Origin: a virus
Reading direction: 5' to 3' (one strand)
Length of the DNA: 42,241 bases
Virus record (IMG/VR): IMGVR_UViG_3300020411_000892
Location: 1 to 42,241 of that record
Numbering within the stretch: position 1 is the stretch's first letter; each line of letters opens with the position of its first letter. Positions 1 to 6,900 of this stretch are shown here, piece by piece. A model generated the notes under the pieces. That model ran no database searches, had not been told where the DNA came from, and worked only from the letters and a program-made list of their open reading frames with translations. The translations under genes were made by a program, and so were the position numbers.

Positions 1-390
1 GTACCATCCTACGGGACTCTAAAGAATAACTATACTTTGCTATGGGATATGCCTAGCAATGAAGGTTATATTAATATAGTATCCGTGATGCAGAAGTTCT
101 TTGATCAAGCGATCAGTGGTAACTGGAGTTATAATCCAGAGCATTTCGATAACAATGAGGTTCCTGTCAGTGTAATGGCACAGGATCTATTAACCACCTA
201 TAAGTATGGGTGGAAGACATCTTACTATCATAATACATATGATGCTAAGAAAGATGTCGATGAACCAACCCATCCAATCGGATGGTATGATAACGTAGAA
301 GAACATCGAGAGGCAACAGACCGTCGTCTCCAAGAACTTCTATACGAAATGGAAACCGCTGAGGAGGACTGTGATGGCTGTAAGGTCTAA
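1..390 (+). CDS. nrdA: Ribonucleotide reductase large subunit, C-terminal part
   Basis: The frame is open from base 1, so the gene is cut by the window edge and only about 129 C-terminal residues are present. The protein ends in CDGCKV, the C-terminal cysteine pair that in class I reductases passes electrons from thioredoxin or glutaredoxin to the active site. NrdA reduces ribonucleoside diphosphates to deoxynucleotides together with NrdB, whose start codon lies inside the last codons of this gene. A glutaredoxin gene at 15755 could be its reductant. The family call rests on the C-terminal tail, the following nrdB and typical cyanophage order; the catalytic barrel is outside the window. Confidence 0.9.
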   Translation, partial: VPSYGTLKNNYTLLWDMPSNEGYINIVSVMQKFFDQAISGNWSYNPEHFDNNEVPVSVMAQDLLTTYKYGWKTSYYHNTYDAKKDVDEPTHPIGWYDNVEEHREATDRRLQELLYEMETAEEDCDGCKV

Positions 391-1534
391 GGAGATTAAT
401 GGAGTAACAGTTTTCAATCAAAACAAAACTGATACTCTTAAGCAACCAATGTTCTTTGGAAAACCTCTGGGAGTCCAGAGGTATGACGGTGCTAAGTATC
501 CTGTCTTTGACAAACTTACAACACAACAGTTAGGTTACTTCTGGAGACCAGAAGAGGTATCACTTCAGAAGGATAGAGCTGATTATACTCAGTTAAATGA
601 TACCCAAAAACATATTTTCACATCTAATTTAAAGTACCAGATCTTACTTGATTCAGTACAAGGTAGGGGACCTGGACTTGCTTTCATTCCATACTGTAGT
701 TTACCTGAACTAGAGTCAGCAATGATAGCGTGGGAATTTATGGAGATGATTCATAGTAAATCCTATACTTATATCATCAAGAATGTATACTCAGATCCAT
801 CTGATATATTCGATACTATACTAGACGACGAAAAGATTATTGCACGTGCGGAGTCAGTCACTAAAGCATACGATGAGTTCATTAACCAAGCACACTCTTG
901 GGACACTGGTTGTATGTGGACTGATAGTAGTCGTGGATCACCCACATCTAGATGGTGTGAGAAGGATCTAAAACGTTCACTTTATCGGGCAGTAATGAAT
1001 GTTAACATCTTGGAAGGAATACGCTTTTATGTTAGCTTTGCTTGTAGTTTTGCTTTCGGTGAACTCAAACTTATGGAGGGGTCAGCAAAGATCATCTCCC
1101 TTATTTCAAGAGATGAAAGCCAACACTTGGTACTCACTCAGCAAATAATTAAGAAGTGGCAAGAGGGTGATGACCCTACTATGCTAGAGATCATTAAGGA
1201 AGAGGAAGAAAACGTTGTTGAAATGTTTAAGAAATGTGTCGAAGAAGAGAAGGAATGGGCTGAATATCTGTTCAAAGATGGTAGTATAATAGGGTTGAAC
1301 GCAAAGTTACTCGGACAGTATGTTGAGTGGATTGGAAATCGCCGTATGAAATCGGTAGGTTTACAACCCATCTATGATATACCACTGAGAAACAATCCCC
1401 TACCTTGGACTGAGCATTGGTTGAACTCTAAAGGACAACAGAATGCTCCACAGGAAACCGAAATTGAATCCTACGTAGTGGGAGCTATTAAACAAGATGT
1501 CACAGCGAAAACCTTTTCGGGGTTCAAGCTATGA
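374..1534 (+). CDS. nrdB: Ribonucleotide reductase small (radical) subunit
   Basis: The 386-aa product matches class Ia R2 subunits in length and motifs. It holds the diiron and tyrosyl radical that start catalysis in NrdA. Visible landmarks are WEFMEMIHSKSYTYI (metal ligands E and H, then the radical-tyrosine region), NILEGIRFY with a ligand glutamate, and RDESQH with the final E-x-x-H pair. I chose ATG 374 over GTG 371 because GAGGAGG lies about 6 bases upstream of it. It overlaps the nrdA end, so the two are probably translationally coupled, consistent with equal subunit need. No intron or inserted homing endonuclease is visible here, although T4-like nrd genes often carry them. Confidence 0.96.
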   Translation: MAVRSKEINGVTVFNQNKTDTLKQPMFFGKPLGVQRYDGAKYPVFDKLTTQQLGYFWRPEEVSLQKDRADYTQLNDTQKHIFTSNLKYQILLDSVQGRGPGLAFIPYCSLPELESAMIAWEFMEMIHSKSYTYIIKNVYSDPSDIFDTILDDEKIIARAESVTKAYDEFINQAHSWDTGCMWTDSSRGSPTSRWCEKDLKRSLYRAVMNVNILEGIRFYVSFACSFAFGELKLMEGSAKIISLISRDESQHLVLTQQIIKKWQEGDDPTMLEIIKEEEENVVEMFKKCVEEEKEWAEYLFKDGSIIGLNAKLLGQYVEWIGNRRMKSVGLQPIYDIPLRNNPLPWTEHWLNSKGQQNAPQETEIESYVVGAIKQDVTAKTFSGFKL

Positions 1535-1646
1535 TCCTTGGTCCATTAAAAGACATCTTAGATTCCTTCGGGAAGTTAAACACGATTTAAAATATGGATC
1601 AAGATTAAGGGTTAAAAAGTTTAGAAACCCTGACAAGTCTAAATAA
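1497..1646 (+). CDS. Small basic protein, unknown function
   Basis: A 49-codon ORF starts inside the end of nrdB in another frame and continues past its stop. The product is very basic (about 17 Lys, Arg and His residues) with a central stretch SIKRHLRFLREVKHDLKYG that looks helical. It ends exactly where the hairpin and repeat region begins. No family is recognised. A nucleic-acid-binding role is only a guess from charge. The reading is preferred to the alternative 19-codon ORF at 1531 because it fills the gap and shows a coherent composition. Confidence 0.5.
   Translation: MSQRKPFRGSSYDPWSIKRHLRFLREVKHDLKYGSRLRVKKFRNPDKSK
1639..1645 (+). promoter_or_regulatory. Possible late promoter, CTAAATA type
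   Basis: CTAAATA differs from the last seven bases of the T4 late octamer TATAAATA at its first base. It overlaps the stop of the small basic ORF and precedes the repeat-bearing island at 1649-2120. The same heptamer occurs at 11314, 16000 and 27502 just before gene blocks. It is a short AT-rich motif that can arise by chance, so the support is positional. Confidence 0.35.
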
Positions 1647-1648
1647 TT

Positions 1649-1666
1649 ATGTAGCAATCGCTACAT
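1649..1666 (+). other. Perfect 7-bp hairpin after the nrd block
   Basis: ATGTAGC at 1649-1655 pairs with GCTACAT at 1660-1666 around an AATC loop. It starts directly after the stop codon at 1644-1646. No T-run follows, so it is not a standard intrinsic terminator; it could be an RNA end, a processing site or a stabilising structure. Confidence 0.45.
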
Positions 1667-1689
1667 TAACGTTCATCCTGATACATTCA

Positions 1690-1716
1690 GGACGCAAGTA
1701 AGCCGACTCGGAACGG
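1690..1716 (+). repeat. GGACGCAA...GCCGACT...GGAACGG repeat, copy 1
   Basis: The core GGACGCAA, AAGCCGACT and GGAACGG blocks recur at 1884-1910 with small internal differences (GTA here against AA there, one base shorter). This copy lies 16 bases before the 56-aa ORF. A nine-base unit GTTCATCCT is also repeated around it, at 1671 and at 1722. The element is recognised only from internal repetition. Confidence 0.7.
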
Positions 1717-1731
1717 AGTTCGTTCATCCTT

Positions 1732-1902
1732 ATGATACCATTCGCACCATTACTAGCAACCGCTATTGCGTGTGCAGAAGCTGAAGATTTAATCAACGGC
1801 ATACAACGTAATAGGGATATATCATCTGACTCTAAGCAATCGCTTGTCGAGGTGATAAAATCCACAGCAGAAGGGTGTTTTAAGGACGCAAAAGCCGACT
1901 GA
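1732..1902 (+). CDS. Small protein (56 aa) in repeat island
   Basis: The ORF encodes a hydrophobic, alanine-rich N-terminus (MIPFAPLLATAIACAEAEDL) and a polar helical tail. It may be a weak export signal or membrane anchor. The C-terminal residues KDAKAD are written by the second copy of the repeat, so repeat and coding sequence overlap. No strong Shine-Dalgarno is visible, which lowers confidence in translation. I recognise no domain. Related small ORFs next to this repeat are, as far as I recall, common in marine picocyanobacterial and cyanophage genomes. Confidence 0.55.
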   Translation: MIPFAPLLATAIACAEAEDLINGIQRNRDISSDSKQSLVEVIKSTAEGCFKDAKAD

Positions 1903-1910
1903 AGGAACGG
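1884..1910 (+). repeat. GGACGCAA...GCCGACT...GGAACGG repeat, copy 2
   Basis: Second copy of the element at 1690-1716. It overlaps the last codons and stop of the 56-aa ORF and lies 33 bases before the DUF4278-like gene. Each copy therefore precedes a very small gene. Confidence 0.7.
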
Positions 1911-1943
1911 GTCTAATCCACCCTACCTTAAGAGGAAAAGCCA

Positions 1944-2075
1944 ATGGCACAAGTAACTTACCGTGGTGTCAAGTATGACACAAATGACAAGTCCAAGAAG
2001 TCTTGTCAAGAAAATGTACAACACCTTGTCTATCGAGGGATAGTACTAGACAAAAAAGTACCTGTATGTGCTTAA
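1944..2075 (+). CDS. DUF4278-like small protein
   Basis: The 43-aa product begins MAQVTYRGVKYD, which fits the (L/V)TYRGVxY signature of the cyanobacterial DUF4278 family, and has a second related LVYRGIVLD segment in its C-terminal half. Function is unknown. AAGAGGAAAAG lies just upstream of the ATG and can act as ribosome binding site. The strong terminator at 2095 follows directly, so this is the last gene of its transcript. The family call rests on a short motif, but the motif occurs at the expected N-terminal position. Confidence 0.7.
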   Translation: MAQVTYRGVKYDTNDKSKKSCQENVQHLVYRGIVLDKKVPVCA

Positions 2076-2094
2076 AATCAAATGAACGGATTAC

Positions 2095-2121
2095 ATACCC
2101 CCGTATAGGGGGTATTTTTTT
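2095..2121 (+). terminator. Intrinsic terminator
   Basis: ATACCCCC at 2095-2102 pairs perfectly with GGGGGTAT at 2108-2115 around GTATA, followed by a run of T residues. It ends the island downstream of nrdB, so talC starts a separate transcription unit. Confidence 0.9.
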
Positions 2122-2155
2122 GTCTACATAGTACAAGCATATCCCCAGAACTACT

Positions 2156-2824
2156 ATGAAAATCTTCCTAGATTGTTCTGATCCTGAGCTGATCAAGTCT
2201 GCTTATGATACTGGTCTTGTGGATGGTGTCACCACCAACCCCACATTGATGTTAAAAACAGGACAGAATCCAGTAGATGTAATATATCAAATATCTGAGA
2301 TCTTTTCTTGGACTTCCTCAGTATCAGCTGAGGTTGTAGGAGAAACAGCCGAAGAAATGTTAGAGGCTGCTGTAGAATACTACAACATCGCACCTAATGT
2401 TACTATTAAACTTCCCTGCACGATACAAGGACTCCTTGCGTGTCAAGATTTAACAAGGGATGGTATCAAAACCAATGTCACACTAGTCTTTAGCCCTGCT
2501 CAAGCAATTCTTGCTGCCAAGGCAGGTGCCACATATATCTCACCATTTATAGGTAGATTATATGATCAGTACACTGATGGTATAGGATTAGTAAAAGAAA
2601 TTAAAGAAATTTACTCAATGCACAATGTTGAAACTCAGATCCTCGCTGCTAGTATTAGGAATCCCATTGATGTCCCTCGTTGTTTTGCAGTCGGTGCTGA
2701 CGTATGCACTGTACCTATTAGTATATTCTTCAAACTCTATGGGCACGTCTTGACAGACAAGGGGTTGGAGATGTTTAATAGAGATTGGGCTGACTTACAG
2801 GAGCAACTTTATGCAGAACAATAG
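2156..2824 (+). CDS. talC: Transaldolase, TalC type
   Basis: The 222-aa product has the short form typical of TalC/MipB-type transaldolases and of cyanophages. Transaldolase moves a dihydroxyacetone unit between sugar phosphates in the pentose phosphate pathway. Landmarks are MKIFLDCSDP with the early aspartate, GVTTNPTL, and NVTIKLPCT, whose lysine (about residue 85) should form the Schiff base. Phage TalC is thought to help draw host carbon into NADPH and ribose production; nrdB upstream and the CP12 gene at 34202 fit that programme. It lies 34 bases after a terminator, so a promoter is expected in the short gap, though no clear one is seen. Confidence 0.96.
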   Translation: MKIFLDCSDPELIKSAYDTGLVDGVTTNPTLMLKTGQNPVDVIYQISEIFSWTSSVSAEVVGETAEEMLEAAVEYYNIAPNVTIKLPCTIQGLLACQDLTRDGIKTNVTLVFSPAQAILAAKAGATYISPFIGRLYDQYTDGIGLVKEIKEIYSMHNVETQILAASIRNPIDVPRCFAVGADVCTVPISIFFKLYGHVLTDKGLEMFNRDWADLQEQLYAEQ

Positions 2825-2963
2825 TGAACCCAAGCTTAAGGTATTACTCCGTAAGCTTGATGATATAGTATACGAAATCAAATCCGAGGTGTATTCGGAC
2901 CCTTCTAAATATTTGAAAGGTCCTAACGTACAGATCGGTGATGACAATGACGGAGAGTATTGA
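2811..2963 (+). CDS. Small acidic-tailed protein, unknown
   Basis: A 50-codon ORF overlaps the talC end by 14 bases. AGGAG lies at a good distance before its ATG. The product has a lysine-rich helical first half (KLKVLLRKLDDIVYEIKSEV) and an acidic tail ending GDDNDGEY. No family is recognised. It is kept because start, ribosome binding site and tight packing match neighbouring genes. Confidence 0.65.
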   Translation: MQNNSEPKLKVLLRKLDDIVYEIKSEVYSDPSKYLKGPNVQIGDDNDGEY

Positions 2964-3399
2964 TTATGAAAATCCCTGGTACTACAATGGTACAGCTTTC
3001 ACTTCTGACGATATTGGCGACCAGTTCGGTTACGTCTACCGCATTACTAATAGGGAATCGGGCAAGCAATACATCGGAAGAAAGTATTTCTACCAGAAAC
3101 GAAAGCCTAGAGGTGGAGGTCGGAGGGTTACGTCTGAGAGTAACTGGAAAACATACTACGGATCTTGCCCTGAGCTTAAAGAAGATGTTAGAAAGCTTGG
3201 ACGCAATAGTTTTCAACGAACCATCCTTTCATTACATCCAACCGTGGGAAAGACTAATTATGAAGAGACAAGACAGCTCTTCATCAACAATGTCCTCACC
3301 GAAGCACAAGATGGCAGACCCAGATATTATAACTCCAATATACTAGGACGGTACTATCGAAAAGACTACTTCCCAACACAACTACACGAATCCAAGTGA
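2941..3399 (+). CDS. GIY-YIG nuclease-like protein (SegE type)
   Basis: The N-terminal half carries GYVYRITN and, 13 residues later, KQYIGRK, the two strands that define GIY-YIG endonucleases, followed by W-K-x-YYGS and a conserved glutamate near the C-terminal third (NYEETRQLF). About 152 aa is similar to the SegE-like family of T4-type phages, freestanding homing or resolving nucleases. No extra DNA-binding domain is visible, so cleavage specificity cannot be inferred. Possible starts are GTG 2938, ATG 2941 and ATG 2947. It overlaps the previous small gene, and its C-terminus overlaps the amber-interrupted ORF. Confidence 0.8.
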   Translation: MTMTESIDYENPWYYNGTAFTSDDIGDQFGYVYRITNRESGKQYIGRKYFYQKRKPRGGGRRVTSESNWKTYYGSCPELKEDVRKLGRNSFQRTILSLHPTVGKTNYEETRQLFINNVLTEAQDGRPRYYNSNILGRYYRKDYFPTQLHESK

Positions 3400-3634
3400 G
3401 GCTCAAGACCTAGGACATCTAGAGGCAGGTTCTCACGAGGATGAGTATGTTGATCCTGCTACTGGTTTTAGTAAGAGAAAACCTATCAGTGACAGGGAGT
3501 GCATTTATAAGTGTTTAGCTAATTGTATATCACTTGCTGGTTTGGACAAGAATCAGGTAGAGAGGTTAGCAAAACAGTTCAACCCACACAATGAAGTAGA
3601 ACTTAATATAGAGTCGGAATACCCTCCTTTGTAA
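3311..3634 (+). pseudogene. ORF interrupted by an in-frame amber codon
   Basis: Starting at ATG 3311 (MADPDIITPIY), one frame runs to TAA 3632-3634 with a single TAG at 3344-3346. After the TAG it encodes about 95 residues with ordinary composition, including a basic and Cys-containing segment (DRECIYKCLANC) and a hydrophobic helix (ISLAGLDKNQVERLAKQF). No ATG, GTG or TTG occurs in that frame until TTG 3542. Without this gene 3400-3634 would be empty in an otherwise compact region. It may be a broken gene, an amber readthrough gene, a gene with a rare start codon, or hold a sequence error. Confidence 0.5.
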
Positions 3635-3641
3635 GGTAATA

Positions 3642-3647
3642 TATACT
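3642..3647 (+). promoter_or_regulatory. Possible -10 element (TATACT)
   Basis: TATACT lies 20 bases before the ATG at 3667 in the short gap after the interrupted ORF. No convincing -35 is visible, so this is a tentative sigma-70-like early promoter. Confidence 0.3.
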
Positions 3648-3666
3648 GTAGAACTCAAAGGCTATT

Positions 3667-4008
3667 ATGTCAGTATCAGTACAGTATGTTGAGCAATTGA
3701 AGGAGTCTGTGAATGCAGTAAGACAAGCGTTCAAGACAGCATTAGATGAGGATGTAGAAGATAATATTACTAGTGAAATATGGAGACACTACCTAGGATT
3801 GAAATCAATAACTGCCAGCGCAGAGAAAGAGATTGATCCCCTTAAGGGTGGGTTTAAAATTGATTGTACAGACCCAGTGTTTGCAGGATCAGGAGTCAAG
3901 GGTGGCTTCTCTGATGATATAATATCTTTCAACACTGACACGTATGCTGCTGCAGGTACAGTAGATTTTTCAGGTGTAGCAGGAGAAGATCACATCAGCT
4001 TAGGATAA
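3667..4008 (+). CDS. Hypothetical protein, 113 aa
   Basis: The product has an N-terminal helical, mildly acidic half (residues 1-55) and a C-terminal half rich in Gly, Asp and Ser with repeated short strands (GGFKIDCTDP, GGFSDDIISF, AGTVDFSG). The C-terminal half resembles a small beta domain. I recognise no family. It is flanked by gaps on both sides, so it may be transcribed alone. Nothing indicates a catalytic site. Confidence 0.75.
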   Translation: MSVSVQYVEQLKESVNAVRQAFKTALDEDVEDNITSEIWRHYLGLKSITASAEKEIDPLKGGFKIDCTDPVFAGSGVKGGFSDDIISFNTDTYAAAGTVDFSGVAGEDHISLG

Positions 4009-4043
4009 TGAGAGGCATTCTCAATAACTAGGTATTTTTTCTC

Positions 4044-4362
<319 letters not shown>

Positions 4363-4363
<1 letters not shown>

Positions 4364-4530
4364 TGGCAAGGTATAAACTTCAGATGGAAACAGAAGAAGG
4401 TTGGCGAACTCTCAACAGGTACACCAACCTTTCTCCTGCTAAGGCTGAATTTTATGTTAAGTTATGTCGGTTCTCTAGAGACCTAGTATATAATTATGTT
4501 CCTATTAGGGCTGTTGAAAATGACTTCTAG
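4363..4530 (+). CDS. Small basic protein, unknown (55 aa)
   Basis: ATG 4363 forms a TAATG junction with petF, which favours it over the upstream in-frame start at 4303. The product (MARYKLQMETEEGWRTLNRY...) has a beta-like N-terminus and a basic helix. It reads like a compact single-domain phage accessory protein. No family recognised. Confidence 0.65.
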
Positions 4531-4738
4531 TTTTGGTGAAGACTGGTATAGTGAGGACAATCTCAAGCTGAGACAAGACACACTCAGGATCTTGATGAAA
4601 AAGTATCCTAAATATACCAAGAAGGTATATGAATGTGCAGATGAATGGTGTAGGAAGCAGGTTACTACCTCAGGTCTTACATCATACTTCGAAGCATATT
4701 ATCTACCAAAAGTTACCGACGCACCTTGCGACATATGA
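4520..4738 (+). CDS. Hypothetical protein, 72 aa
   Basis: I chose ATG 4520 (MTSSFGEDWYSED) because it overlaps the previous stop by a few bases, the packing seen across this cluster, while the earlier start at 4496 would add an unlikely hydrophobic leader. The product is charged and helical with two cysteines (YECADEWCRKQ). Function is unknown. Confidence 0.65.
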   Translation: MTSSFGEDWYSEDNLKLRQDTLRILMKKYPKYTKKVYECADEWCRKQVTTSGLTSYFEAYYLPKVTDAPCDI

Positions 4739-4884
4739 ACAAAGTAAAAAAGACATTCGACCAAGTAGTTACTTGGGATAGAAATCTTGCGAAGAAATTC
4801 CAAGATAAATTTAACCTGACAGACTACCAGATGTTGTGTGTCTCATTCGCAAAAGGATTCATCATCGGAGCTATTCTACTATGA
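4735..4884 (+). CDS. Small protein with hydrophobic C-terminus
   Basis: The 49-codon ORF starts in an ATGA overlap and ends in another. It is lysine-rich in its first half and ends in a hydrophobic segment (FAKGFIIGAILL), suggesting a tail-anchored membrane protein. No family recognised. Confidence 0.6.
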   Translation: MNKVKKTFDQVVTWDRNLAKKFQDKFNLTDYQMLCVSFAKGFIIGAILL

Positions 4885-5105
4885 CAGATTCAAACTTTAC
4901 TACGGAGACAGGACCTACTACTTACCCAGTAGCAGGTGATGGAAGCGTATTTACAGATGGTATATTGGAGCAAATCCATACACATCTACACGAACTTAAT
5001 GCTAAGGTAGATCATTTGCTAGAGCATATGCATCAACCCTTACACGGTACGATTACTATAGACTCACCCCCTAAGACAGAAGCAGGTAACACAGAAAACG
5101 TATGA
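4881..5105 (+). CDS. Hypothetical protein with His-rich heptad region
   Basis: ATG 4881 in an ATGA overlap is preferred over the in-frame start at 4836. The 74-aa product has a central helix, GILEQIHTHLHELNAKVDHL, with heptad-like leucines and several histidines (also HMHQPLH), which could form a coiled coil or bind metal. Flanks are Thr, Pro and Gly rich. Function is unknown. Confidence 0.65.
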   Translation: MTDSNFTTETGPTTYPVAGDGSVFTDGILEQIHTHLHELNAKVDHLLEHMHQPLHGTITIDSPPKTEAGNTENV

Positions 5106-5440
5106 CTTATCCAGCACCAGACAAACCTCCTAAGGATGACTGGTTTGACAATCCATTAGACAGTATGCCTATCGCAACTGATAAGGGTGGATTTGACTGG
5201 GAAGATACAGCACCCTCTGAATATGAACCTCCCGACGAGGAACCAGAAGAGGTAACAATGCACGAGAAGATGTATAGGATGGCAACTGCCAGATACAATC
5301 CCTTCTCTATAGGTGGTTCAGAGAACTGCGATGCAGATATTGATTGTCCCACAGGTGGATCGGAAGCAGCGTGGAAGGTACCACCTAGACCAGAGGAAGA
5401 GATTTACGATCAACTCAATGACCCTTTTGGAGGGTATTGA
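5102..5440 (+). CDS. Acidic proline-rich protein, unknown
   Basis: The 112-aa product is strongly acidic and proline-rich, with DW-F/E and PPDEEPEE patches, so it is probably largely disordered. A more structured stretch lies at residues 54-75 (MHEKMYRMATARYNPFS). It starts in an ATGA overlap and is the last gene before the psbA promoter region. No family recognised. Confidence 0.7.
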   Translation: MTYPAPDKPPKDDWFDNPLDSMPIATDKGGFDWEDTAPSEYEPPDEEPEEVTMHEKMYRMATARYNPFSIGGSENCDADIDCPTGGSEAAWKVPPRPEEEIYDQLNDPFGGY

Positions 5441-5460
5441 CAAGCAGCGTTACAGTATGT

Positions 5461-5468
5461 TATAAATA
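5461..5468 (+). promoter_or_regulatory. T4-type late promoter before psbA
   Basis: TATAAATA, the exact T4 late-promoter octamer, lies 20 bases after the previous stop. It would transcribe the 27-codon leader ORF and psbA. In T4 such promoters are read by host polymerase with phage gp55, gp33 and gp45; a gp33 candidate is at 20421. Confidence 0.65.
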
Positions 5469-5535
5469 TCCACGGGTGCAAGGGCACTGTCAATAAGTCC
5501 CCCCGATGATACAATGGGTCTCCAGTAAGGAGAAT

Positions 5536-5619
5536 ATGTATCCCACCCCTTACTTACCCCAAACCAAGACCACGGGGATTATGTCTTATCATACAAGTAA
5601 ACATCGCACTCTTATCTAA
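5536..5619 (+). CDS. 27-aa leader ORF abutting psbA
   Basis: A strong AAGGAG stands 3 bases before ATG 5536. The ORF (MYPTPYLPQT...HRTLI) ends in TAA at 5617-5619, and the psbA ATG follows with no gap and in the same frame. psbA has no visible ribosome binding site of its own, so ribosomes finishing this ORF may reinitiate on psbA. It could alternatively be an untranslated leader that happens to be open. Confidence 0.5.
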   Translation: MYPTPYLPQTKTTGIMSYHTSKHRTLI

Positions 5620-6744
5620 ATGGCTCCGCTAACTCTTAAGCGTGGTGCGAAGACTCAAGTTAGTTCTTCCACTATTGCTGTAGAGCAGTCACCATTGCAA
5701 GGATGGAGCGAGTTTTGTGAGTGGGTAACATCCACTGACAATCGTTTGTACGTTGGTTGGTTTGGAGTCTTAATGATTCCTTGTCTTCTAACTGCAGCTA
5801 CTTGTTTCATCGTAGCATTTATCGCTGCTCCTCCTGTCGATATTGACGGGATCCGTGAACCTGTTGCAGGTTCATTAATGTATGGAAACAACATCATCTC
5901 TGGTGCTGTAGTTCCATCATCCAATGCTATTGGAATGCACTTCTATCCCATTTGGGAAGCAGCAACCATCGACGAATGGTTGTACAATGGAGGTCCATAT
6001 CAATTAGTAATCTTCCACTTCCTTATTGGAATCTGTGCTTATATGGGCAGACAGTGGGAGTTATCTTACCGTCTAGGTATGCGTCCTTGGATCTGTGTTG
6101 CATATTCTGCACCAGTATCTGCTGCATTCGCAGTCTTCCTAGTATATCCTTTTGGTCAGGGTTCATTCTCTGATGGTATGCCTCTCGGTATATCAGGTAC
6201 GTTCAACTTTATGTTCGTATTCCAAGCAGAACATAACATTCTGATGCATCCATTCCATATGGCAGGTGTCGCAGGTATGTTCGGAGGAGCATTGTTCTCT
6301 GCAATGCACGGTTCACTTGTTACCTCATCTCTAATCAGAGAAACGACAGAGAATGAGTCTCAAAACTATGGTTACAAGTTCGGACAAGAGGAAGAAACAT
6401 ACAACATCGTAGCTGCACACGGTTACTTTGGTAGATTAATCTTCCAGTATGCTTCATTCAACAACTCTCGTTCGCTCCACTTCTTCTTGGCAGTCTTCCC
6501 TGTTGTCTGCATATGGTTAACCTCTATGGGTATATCCACGATGGCATTCAACCTTAACGGATTCAACTTCAATCAAAGTATCATCGATGCTAATGGTAAG
6601 GTTGTTCCTACGTGGGCAGACGTTCTCAACAGAGCAAACCTAGGTATGGAAGTTATGCACGAGCGTAATGCTCACAACTTCCCTCTTGATCTTGCTGCTG
6701 CTGAGGTTACCGAGGTTGCACTGCTCGCACCTTCAATAGGATGA
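5620..6744 (+). CDS. psbA: Photosystem II D1 protein
   Basis: D1 is the reaction-centre subunit of photosystem II in the thylakoid membrane and the one most rapidly damaged by light; phage copies keep electron transport going during infection. The D1 landmarks are present: VGWFG near the N-terminus, [24 protein letters not shown] (Asp170 region), [12 protein letters not shown] (Glu189, His190, His198), and [17 protein letters not shown] before the processed C-terminal extension. The residue equivalent to position 130 is Gln, as in low-light D1:1. The N-terminus is about 15 residues longer than cyanobacterial D1, and no ATG lies between it and the conserved region. Confidence 0.98.
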   Translation: MAPLTLKRGAKTQVSSSTIAVEQSPLQGWSEFCEWVTSTDNRLYVGWFGVLMIPCLLTAATCFIVAFIAAPPVDIDGIREPVAGSLMYGNNIISGAVVPSSNAIGMHFYPIWEAATIDEWLYNGGPYQLVIFHFLIGICAYMGRQWELSYRLGMRPWICVAYSAPVSAAFAVFLVYPFGQGSFSDGMPLGISGTFNFMFVFQAEHNILMHPFHMAGVAGMFGGALFSAMHGSLVTSSLIRETTENESQNYGYKFGQEEETYNIVAAHGYFGRLIFQYASFNNSRSLHFFLAVFPVVCIWLTSMGISTMAFNLNGFNFNQSIIDANGKVVPTWADVLNRANLGMEVMHERNAHNFPLDLAAAEVTEVALLAPSIG

Positions 6745-6878
6745 AGTTGAACAAACCTTTGATGCACGTAAGACTGCATCAACTTAAATTTTTCTACTGG
6801 GATCCACGAATAGATCCTAGAGAACCTGAATACTGGAACCCCTCAGGGGGTTCCTTTTTTATGCTTGCTAGTATATAA
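6741..6878 (+). CDS. Small ORF overlapping the psbA stop and terminator
   Basis: A 45-codon ORF starts in an ATGA overlap with psbA. The first part ([20 protein letters not shown]) is basic and aromatic, then [14 protein letters not shown]. Its last ten or so codons run through the terminator hairpin and T-run, so a transcript ended there would lack a stop codon. It may be a genuine small gene with an odd 3' end, or only a chance frame. Confidence 0.35.
   Translation: MKLNKPLMHVRLHQLKFFYWDPRIDPREPEYWNPSGGSFFMLASI
6835..6860 (+). terminator. Intrinsic terminator after psbA
   Basis: GGAACCCC at 6835-6842 pairs with GGGGTTCC at 6847-6854 across a TCAG loop, followed by six T residues. It bounds the psbA transcription unit. 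Confidence 0.9.
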
Positions 6879-6879
6879 T
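6874..6879 (+). promoter_or_regulatory. Possible -10 element (TATAAT)
   Basis: A perfect TATAAT 22 bases before the gene at 6901, just after the psbA terminator. The ten bases TATAATAGTA recur exactly at 8629 before another gene pair. No good -35 is seen at normal spacing. Confidence 0.45.
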
Positions 6880-6900
6880 AGTAGGATTAACACGATTGGT

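Noticed and set aside
2960-3346. 128-aa plus-strand frame within the GIY-YIG gene
   Set aside because: The GIY-YIG frame has clear family motifs; this is its shifted shadow. Only its last 12 codons belong to the proposed interrupted ORF.
3441-3520. 25-codon hydrophobic ORF with GAGG close to ATG 3441
   Set aside because: The Shine-Dalgarno spacing is too short and the frame overlaps a better candidate.
4009-4040. Hairpin TGAGA/TCTCA followed by a T-run near 4034
   Set aside because: The T-run is about ten bases away from the stem, so a terminator is not supported.
6861-6880. T4 MotA-box-like ATGCTTGCTA before TATAAT
   Set aside because: Spacing to the -10 is far too short and cyanophages of this type are not known to carry MotA.
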